Source: Polyangiaceae bacterium
GTDB lineage: Bacteria; Myxococcota_A; Polyangia; Polyangiales; Polyangiaceae
Assembly (NCBI GenBank): GCA_019637265.1
Contig: JAHBVY010000002.1
Span: 620,001 to 684,000 of the forward strand
Reading direction: 5' to 3'
DNA: 64,000 bases
The stretch's first letter is position 1, and each line of letters begins with the position of its first letter. This document shows positions 59,258-64,000 of the stretch, one piece after another. A model generated the notes under the pieces. That model was not told the origin of the DNA. It was given only the letters and a program-made list of their open reading frames with translations, and ran no database searches. A program made the position numbers and the translations under genes.

Positions 59258-59284
59258 TTCGCATCGCTCACGACGCCGGCAGCC

Positions 59285-59310
59285 GCGGTGCCGTCTAACC
59301 TCCCCCGATC
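59285..59310 (+). repeat. Extended dispersed element copy
   Basis: GCGGTGCCGTCTAACC followed by TCCCCCGATC, in the short convergent gap before the mazF stop. Confidence 0.6.
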
Positions 59311-59343
59311 TCGCGAGGGAAGTCGTTGGTGGAGTCTGACGCG

Positions 59344-59697
59344 CTAGCGCCCGAGCACGAGATCCAGACCAGCGAATAGCGCTTCGATCCGCCTACGTGA
59401 GACGCGCCCGACGAGCTCAGCCAGCTGAGTGCGATCGATGGGGCTCACGTGGGAGACGACGGCAACCGAGTCCCTTGGCAGCCTCGTCTCACGCGCGGGG
59501 AGCAGTACATTGCCAGGGACATCCGCGTGGCGAAGCGTGGTGGTCAGTGGAACGGCCAAGACCGTACGCAGAGCGCTGTCGTTGAATGCATTCGACTGCA
59601 CGACGACGACCGGGCGCCGAAACCCTGGCGCCGATCCGATGGGTTCCCCGAGGTCAGCCCACCAGACATCGCCCTGCGCTACCTGAACGTCAGCCAT
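59344..59697 (-). CDS. mazF: MazF/PemK-type endoribonuclease toxin
   Basis: 117 residues. QGDVWWADLGEPIGSAPGFRRPVVVVQSNAFN is the conserved MazF start, with the Arg/Pro groove. VPLTTTLRHADVPGNVLLPA and DSVAVVSHVSPIDRTQL follow. The family cleaves single-stranded mRNA at short motifs. The start overlaps the antitoxin stop by 8 nt, so the antitoxin is translated first. Confidence 0.9.
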   Translation of the reverse strand: MADVQVAQGDVWWADLGEPIGSAPGFRRPVVVVQSNAFNDSALRTVLAVPLTTTLRHADVPGNVLLPARETRLPRDSVAVVSHVSPIDRTQLAELVGRVSRRRIEALFAGLDLVLGR

Positions 59698-59938
59698 CCT
59701 CCCACTCAGTGTTGGCGAGCACCTGGCGACTGCTGACGCGCACGAAGGACGTGGTGTCCGGCTGACCCACCTCGGCCAGCACCTCGTTGATGCGACGGGT
59801 CACCTCATCCTCGTCGTAGCGGGCGACGTACTGCGCGATGGCCTCCTGGTAGAGCTCGCTGCGGTTTTTATTGAGCCGCTTGGCGAGGTGCTCCGCCTGG
59901 CGAAAGAGCGCGTCCGGGAGCGAGATGGCCGTCTTCAT
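59690..59938 (-). CDS. Ribbon-helix-helix antitoxin paired with MazF
   Basis: 82 residues from ATG. MKTAISLPDALFRQAEHLAKRLNKNRSELYQEAIAQYVARY is the RHH (CopG/MetJ-like) DNA-binding pattern. A flexible C-terminal tail (TTSFVRVSSRQVLANTEWEDG) would contact the toxin. RHH antitoxins usually repress their own promoter; the pseudo-palindrome GGTTATACC directly upstream could be an operator. The LNKN codons (AAT AAA AAC) are AT-rich. Confidence 0.88.
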   Translation of the reverse strand: MKTAISLPDALFRQAEHLAKRLNKNRSELYQEAIAQYVARYDEDEVTRRINEVLAEVGQPDTTSFVRVSSRQVLANTEWEDG

Positions 59939-59944
59939 ACCTGT

Positions 59945-59972
59945 GGTATAACCGAGCCCTCGCCCTTGTCGA
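59945..59972 (-). promoter_or_regulatory. Candidate promoter/operator for the toxin-antitoxin operon
   Basis: On the minus strand TCGACA (59967-59972), 16-bp spacer, TATACC (59945-59950), ending 6 bp before the antitoxin ATG at 59938. The -10 box lies inside GGTTATACC, which may be a repressor site. The transcript would be nearly leaderless. Confidence 0.4.
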
Positions 59973-59992
59973 GCGCTGGGGGTGAACGACTC

Positions 59993-60010
59993 GATCGGGG
60001 GGTTAGACGG
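59993..60010 (-). repeat. Dispersed element copy
   Basis: GATCGGGGGGTTAGACGG on the plus strand, in the divergent gap between the toxin-antitoxin pair and the DUF362 gene. A further C-run copy is at 60129-60150, before the DUF362 start. Confidence 0.55.
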
Positions 60011-60164
60011 GTAGTCATTACTCCACGGCGCACGGCCGCGTCGTGCCGGCGCCCGACACCACCCTCTGGTTCGTGTCACACTGTCGGCCCGGGCTGAGCC
60101 CGACTTGGGGGAGCGCCACAGGGCGTGGCTCCCCCACCCCCCAACCCACCGAGGAGGTCGGCCG

Positions 60165-61259
60165 ATGACTGAGATGAAGCGTTCAATCACGCAAGATGGT
60201 GGAGGCGGCAACGGGCTCGGGCGGCGTGCCTTCCTTGGCGCGGGGGCAGCGCTCGCGAGCAGCAGCTTGGTGCGCCCGGCGTTCGCGTCGGACGAATGGG
60301 TCGCCAAGCCGCCGGATGGCTTCAAGCCCAAGACCTACGACGCGCGGGTGGTGAAGGCCGAGAAGACAGGCGCCCTGAGCGATATCATGCAGACGAACCA
60401 GCTCTGGCCGAAGCCGGAGATCGCCCGCACCATGCTCGAGCGAGCGCTCACCAAGCTGACGGGCAAGTCGACCATCGCGGAGTCGCTCGGCCGCTTCATC
60501 CACAAAGATGACGTGGTGGCGGTGAAGGTGAACGGCATCGCGGGCCAGAACGGCGGCACCATGGCGGTGAACCTGGAGCTCATCCTCCCGGTGCTGGAGG
60601 GGCTGATTGAGCTGGGGGTGCCGGCGGAGAAGATCACGGTGTTCGAGCAGTTCGGCACCTACCTGATCGGGACGCGCGTCCACATCAAGGGGCGCAACCT
60701 GCCGAAGGGCGTGAAGGTGGGCATCCACGGCAACGCGGACGCCAAGATGAAGGCCATCCCGGTGTTCGAGAAGGTGCAGACCCGCTACGTGCGTTTCCTC
60801 ACGGAAGCGACCGCGGTGATCGACATGACGCAGTTCAAAGATCACGGCATCTGTGGCTTCACCGGCTGCCTGAAGAACCTGAGCCACGGCACCATCATCA
60901 ACCCCGAGAAGCACCACGCGCACAACGCGAACCCGCAGATCGCGGTGCTGTACGCGCACCCCATCGTCACCAGTCGCGTGCGCCTCCACATCGTGGACGG
61001 CTTCAAGATCATCTACGACCAAGGTCCGCTGGATAAGAACCCGAAGCGGCGCATCCTCCACGGCGCGGTGTACGTGGGCACCGATCCGGTCGCCATGGAC
61101 ACCATCGGCGTCAAGGTGATCGACGACGCGCGGCGTGAGAACGGGCTGAAGTCGCTCGCCGACTCCAAGCGTGAGGCAGCCTACCTGACGAAAGCCGCGG
61201 AGCTGAAGCTCGGCGAGCACCGGCTGGACAACATCAAGCTCCGCACCGTGAAGGTCTGA
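60165..61259 (+). CDS. Tat-exported DUF362-family protein
   Basis: 364 residues; GAGGAGG 8 nt upstream decides this ATG over the longer frame. A twin-arginine signal (GRRAFLGAGAALASSSLVRPAFA) is present. The domain has DVVAVKVNGIAGQNGGTMAVNLELILPVLEGL, KITVFEQF, AVIDMTQFKDHGICGFTGCLKNLSHG and GTDPVAMDTIGVKVID, the pattern of DUF362. This family is often linked to iron-sulfur or redox proteins, but no ferredoxin-like CxxCxxC cluster is visible here. Exported folded; substrate unknown. Confidence 0.85.
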   Translation: MTEMKRSITQDGGGGNGLGRRAFLGAGAALASSSLVRPAFASDEWVAKPPDGFKPKTYDARVVKAEKTGALSDIMQTNQLWPKPEIARTMLERALTKLTGKSTIAESLGRFIHKDDVVAVKVNGIAGQNGGTMAVNLELILPVLEGLIELGVPAEKITVFEQFGTYLIGTRVHIKGRNLPKGVKVGIHGNADAKMKAIPVFEKVQTRYVRFLTEATAVIDMTQFKDHGICGFTGCLKNLSHGTIINPEKHHAHNANPQIAVLYAHPIVTSRVRLHIVDGFKIIYDQGPLDKNPKRRILHGAVYVGTDPVAMDTIGVKVIDDARRENGLKSLADSKREAAYLTKAAELKLGEHRLDNIKLRTVKV

Positions 61260-61474
61260 GCCACGCAGCCTGGCGCGCCGCGCGATCGACTCGAGTCGCG
61301 CTGGCGCTCCAGGAGGCGCGCGACGCGTACCCGGGGCCTCGAGACGCACGTCGGGTAGCCGCTCCGCTGCCACCCGAAGCGGTGCTGCCGCTCGAGGGCG
61401 GGCCGCGTGCTCCGACGACGCGGTGGAGATCGGCGGGGATAGCGCCCGCGACCGATCTGAAGTAACTCCGGCGC

Positions 61475-62308
61475 GTGGCTCAGAGCATCTTCGCGCCGGG
61501 CTTGTTTCAAGGGCAAACCGCGCTCATCACGGGTGGGGGTACCGGCATTGGGCTCGCGGCGGCGCTCGAGCTCACGAGCCTGGGCGCGACCGTCGCCATC
61601 GGGAGCCGCAAGCAAGAGAACGTGGACGCCGGGCTCGCGGCGCTCAGGGCCCTGGGCCTCGCGGAGCCGCTGGGGCAGGTGCTCGACATCCGCGACGCGG
61701 ACGCTTGCCAAGCCTTCGCGAAGGACGTGCTGGCGAAGACAGGGCGCATCGACGTGCTGGTGAACAACGCCGGCGGTCAGTTCCCCTGCCCAGCAGAGCA
61801 GCTGTCGCCACGCGGCTTCGAGGCGGTGATCCGGAACAACCTGATCGGCCTCTTCAACATGACGCAGGCGGTGGCCAACGCCGCGATGATCCCCGCGCGG
61901 CGCGGGCGCATCGTGAACGTGATCGCCGACGTGTACCGCGGCTTCCCCGGGATGGCGCACACCGGCGCGGCGCGCGCGGGGGTAGACAACCTGACGAAGT
62001 CGCTCGCCGTGGAGTGGGCGCGCCACGGCATCCGCGTGAACGCCTGCGCGCCGGGCACCATCCGCTCGAGCGGCACCACCCAGTACGGTGAGGCCACGCT
62101 CGAGCTGTCGCGCGCGGCGACGCCCGTGAAGCGCCTGGGCACCGTGGAGGAGGTGTCGCGGGTGATCGTGTTCCTCGCCAGCGCGGCGAACGATTTCGTC
62201 ACTGGCTCGACCTATTACATCGACGGCGGCGGCTCGCTGTGGGGCGACGTGTGGCCAATTGAAGAGCCCCAGGGCGAGCGGGCAGAAGAGCCGAGCGGAG
62301 CCGAGTGA
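61475..62308 (+). CDS. SDR oxidoreductase resembling enoyl-CoA/dienoyl-CoA reductases
   Basis: 277 residues from a GTG. TALITGGGTGIGLAAALEL is the NADPH loop and NNAGGQF the second motif. The active-site stretch reads GMAHTGAARAGVDNLTKSLAVEWARHGIRVNACAPG. The usual YxxxK Tyr is Asp here (VDNLTK), as in 2,4-dienoyl-CoA-reductase-type SDRs, where another residue takes its place. The overall match is best to PECR (peroxisomal trans-2-enoyl-CoA reductase)-like proteins. It is probably involved in fatty acyl-CoA reduction; it ends 11 bp before the next gene. Confidence 0.8.
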   Translation: MAQSIFAPGLFQGQTALITGGGTGIGLAAALELTSLGATVAIGSRKQENVDAGLAALRALGLAEPLGQVLDIRDADACQAFAKDVLAKTGRIDVLVNNAGGQFPCPAEQLSPRGFEAVIRNNLIGLFNMTQAVANAAMIPARRGRIVNVIADVYRGFPGMAHTGAARAGVDNLTKSLAVEWARHGIRVNACAPGTIRSSGTTQYGEATLELSRAATPVKRLGTVEEVSRVIVFLASAANDFVTGSTYYIDGGGSLWGDVWPIEEPQGERAEEPSGAE

Positions 62309-62319
62309 GGGGCTAGTCG

Positions 62320-64000
62320 GTGGCGACGGATCCAGAGGAGCGACGTGGCGACGAGGCCACGCCACCCGCGAGCGGGGAGGCGCCTGAGCTAGCGGCGGCC
62401 AATACCGCCGCTGCAGCGCCTGGCGCGGCGGCGCCTGGCACGCAAGTCAGTGAAACTGATGTAATCAACGCCACCACGACATCAGGCGCTGCAGCGCCTG
62501 CCAAAGTCAGTGAAACTGATGTAGTCGACACCGCCGCGGCGCCTGGCGCCGAAGCCAGTAAACCCGATGTAACCAGCGCGACGCCAGCCGCCACACCTGA
62601 ATTGCCGCGCGGCAATCTACTGAAGCGCGGCGCGCGGCGGGTGAAGGCTTACTTCACCGAGCAAGATCCGACGTTCTTCAACGCGCTGCTCCCCGCCTTG
62701 ATCATCGTAGCGCTGGTGTACACGCGGAGCCCCGCTACCAACTGCATCTTCGACGAGCAAGAGGCGCTGCTCGCCAACCCCTACGTGAACGGCGATCACC
62801 TCTTGTGGCGCGACGCCTTCAAGCGCGACTTCTGGGGTCTACCGCCAACGGGCAGCATCGGCTCCTACCGGCCAATCCCGAATTTGATTTGGCGCGCGCT
62901 GTGGCGCCTGCGCGAGCACCCGTGGCTCCCGCACTGGGTGGGCCTGATGCTCCACGCGGTGAACGCGGCGCTGGTGTCGCGCCTGGCGCTCGCCATCGCG
63001 CCGAAGAACCGCGCCTTCGCGTGGCTCGCCGGGCTGACCTTCATCAGCAGCGCGGTGCTCACGGAGGCGGTGACGGGGGTGGTCGGCATCGCCGATGTGC
63101 TCGGCGGCATGGGGGTGCTGCTCGCGTTGCTCGCGCTGCGCCTGCCGGCGTACCTGATGCCGCTCGGGGTGTTCGCGGCGCTGCTCTTCGGTTTGTTCTC
63201 GAAGGAGAGCGTGATCGTGGCGGTGCCGCTGACCGCCTGGGCCGCGCTGGTGCTCGCCCCCGCGCTGCATCCATCGCACCCGAGGCGCTGGCTCCGCGCG
63301 CTGCTCGCGCTCGGCTCAGCGGCCGCGGCGCTCGTGCTCTACACCGAGCTCCGCCGGCGCTGGTTCCCCGTCGCGCTGCCACCCGAGCTCACGGAGCCGC
63401 TGCCCGAAGGCGCCCCCCTCGCGAAGCGGCTGCTCCACGACTTCATGCGCTGGTTCGCCCAGCCGCGGCTCCCCACGGATCCGATCAACAACCCGCTGGT
63501 GAACGCGGAGACGCCCGATCGCATCGCGGGCGCGCTGCGCGTCTACGCGCGCGGCCTCGGCCAAACGCTCCTCCCCGTCACCCTCTCCGGCGACTACAGC
63601 TTCCCGCAAGAGCCCATCCCCACCAGTCGCTTCACGCTACCGACCCTCCTGGGCGGCCTCGCGATGTTCGTCGCCCCGCTGGTGGGCGCCTGCGCGTGGA
63701 TCGCCTCCTGGCTACGCGAGCGCCGCGAGCGCCGCGCGTCAACAGCGGACCTGTCCATTGCAGCGCCCAGCGCCACGACGCCAAGCCCCACGACGCAAGC
63801 TGCGCTCAGCAACGTAGAAGCCGAATCAAAAATCCACGAGGAAATTCAGAGCCTTGAGGACCGTTCCGTAGCGCCCAGCGCCGCGACGAGCCTTGAGGAT
63901 AGCTCCGTAGCGCCCAGCGCCATGACGAGCCCTGAGGATAGCTCCGTAGGGGCGCAGCAAGCTGCGCCCCGTTCATCGTGGTGGGCGCGACGGGCACCAC
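62320..64000 (+). CDS. TMTC-like multi-pass membrane protein, 3' end outside window
   Basis: At least 560 codons from a GTG with AGGGG upstream; open to the right edge. A poorly structured N-terminus (~100 residues, Ala/Thr/Pro-rich with three QVSETDV-like repeats) precedes a first TM. Then come FDEQEALLANPYVNGDHLLWRDAF, RDFWGLPPTGSIGSYRPIPNLIWR, HWVGLMLHAVNAALVSRL, AVLTEAVTGVVGIADVLG and FGLFSKESVI. These are the TMTC-type signatures of GT-C O-mannosyltransferase-like membrane proteins. After the last TM a linker of 13-residue repeats (SLEDRSVAPSAAT-like) runs to the window end, where TPRs might follow. Confidence 0.75.
   Translation, partial: MATDPEERRGDEATPPASGEAPELAAANTAAAAPGAAAPGTQVSETDVINATTTSGAAAPAKVSETDVVDTAAAPGAEASKPDVTSATPAATPELPRGNLLKRGARRVKAYFTEQDPTFFNALLPALIIVALVYTRSPATNCIFDEQEALLANPYVNGDHLLWRDAFKRDFWGLPPTGSIGSYRPIPNLIWRALWRLREHPWLPHWVGLMLHAVNAALVSRLALAIAPKNRAFAWLAGLTFISSAVLTEAVTGVVGIADVLGGMGVLLALLALRLPAYLMPLGVFAALLFGLFSKESVIVAVPLTAWAALVLAPALHPSHPRRWLRALLALGSAAAALVLYTELRRRWFPVALPPELTEPLPEGAPLAKRLLHDFMRWFAQPRLPTDPINNPLVNAETPDRIAGALRVYARGLGQTLLPVTLSGDYSFPQEPIPTSRFTLPTLLGGLAMFVAPLVGACAWIASWLRERRERRASTADLSIAAPSATTPSPTTQAALSNVEAESKIHEEIQSLEDRSVAPSAATSLEDSSVAPSAMTSPEDSSVGAQQAAPRSSWWARRAP
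62443..62571 (+). repeat. In-frame repeats in the TMTC-like N-terminus
   Basis: Units starting at 62443, 62503 and 62551. The first two share GTCAGTGAAACTGATGTA and are 60 bp apart; the third is degenerate. The hairpin TCAGT-GAA-ACTGA and the palindrome GGCGCTGCAGCGCC (62485-62498) lie inside. Confidence 0.75.
63852..63970 (+). repeat. 39-bp tandem repeat ending in a GTAGGGGCG palindrome
   Basis: Units at 63852-63890, 63891-63929 and a partial third from 63930. They contain GTAGCGCCCAGCGCC. The third runs into GGGGCGCAGC-AA-GCTGCGCCCC (63949-63970), a perfect 10-bp palindrome with the GTAGGGGCG head. Confidence 0.8.

Noticed and set aside
62805-63857. 350-codon frame MARRLQARLL overlapping the end of the window
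   Set aside because: It is out of frame with the TMTC-like protein, which has clear membrane segments and family motifs over the same bases.

Overview
The window reads as one contiguous chromosomal piece from a very GC-rich, large-genome deltaproteobacterial lineage. A myxobacterium of the Polyangiales type is the best guess. The clues are a Ser/Thr kinase with an HRDASP catalytic loop, a PEGA-domain protein, an AgmX/PglI-like protein, many secreted lipoproteins with Gly/Ser/Thr-rich spacers, FGE-type and vWA lipoproteins, and an apparent bacterial ceramide-synthesis cluster. No phage, insertion sequence, rRNA operon or CRISPR array was seen. The only RNA gene found is a tRNA-Leu(UAG).

Layout. 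0-7.4 kb: tail of rsmI, ffh (SRP), several lipoproteins and small membrane proteins. 7.5-12 kb: tightly overlapping thiO-purM-purN-FAD oxidoreductase. 12-16 kb: PEGA protein, rsmD, an AgmX-like protein, a lipoprotein and truA. 16.3-21.4 kb: the sphingolipid set (serine palmitoyltransferase-like, GNAT-type bacterial ceramide synthase-like, extended SDR) plus a class C beta-lactamase-fold esterase. 21.6-31.3 kb: small unknowns, trpE, a methyltransferase/coiled-coil protein, dnaJ, an orphan FliI/SctN-type ATPase and a soluble Ser/Thr kinase. 31.9-35.3 kb: a Gly-rich lipoprotein and a tandemly duplicated two-gene cassette (beta-barrel plus small lipoprotein). 35.4-43.6 kb: stand-alone NFACT-R protein, TolB-like lipoprotein with one CXXCH, MutS-type ATPase, aromatic/aspartate aminotransferase, tRNA-Leu, LysM-hydrolase and FGE-like lipoprotein. 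43.7-47.6 kb: ilvD and the aguB-aguA polyamine pair. 47.8-57.3 kb: vWA lipoprotein, MauG-type peroxidase, Gly/Cys-rich lipoprotein, a 1351-residue TPR/HEAT protein and a lipoprotein. 57.5-64 kb: tsaD with a duplicated fragment of itself downstream, a YjbR-like protein, a mazEF-type toxin-antitoxin pair, a Tat-exported DUF362 protein, an enoyl-CoA-reductase-like SDR and the start of a TMTC-like multi-pass membrane protein.

The most striking signal is not a gene. About 25 copies of a short C-run/A-run element are scattered through the window, with core GCCAAACCCCCAAAACCC and a related form GCGGTGCCGTCYAACCC. Most lie between genes, but several are read in frame in dispensable protein segments (N-termini, linkers, a C-terminus). 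A second family consists of very small hairpins with arms such as CGTC/GACG or TCAG/CTGA and loops of 3-9 nt. These sit at most convergent gene junctions, some in arrays with a period near 40 bp. A third family is palindromes headed by GTAGGGGCG. Some proteins carry matching sequences inside their coding regions. Whether these families are regulatory, structural or mobile cannot be decided from this window alone.
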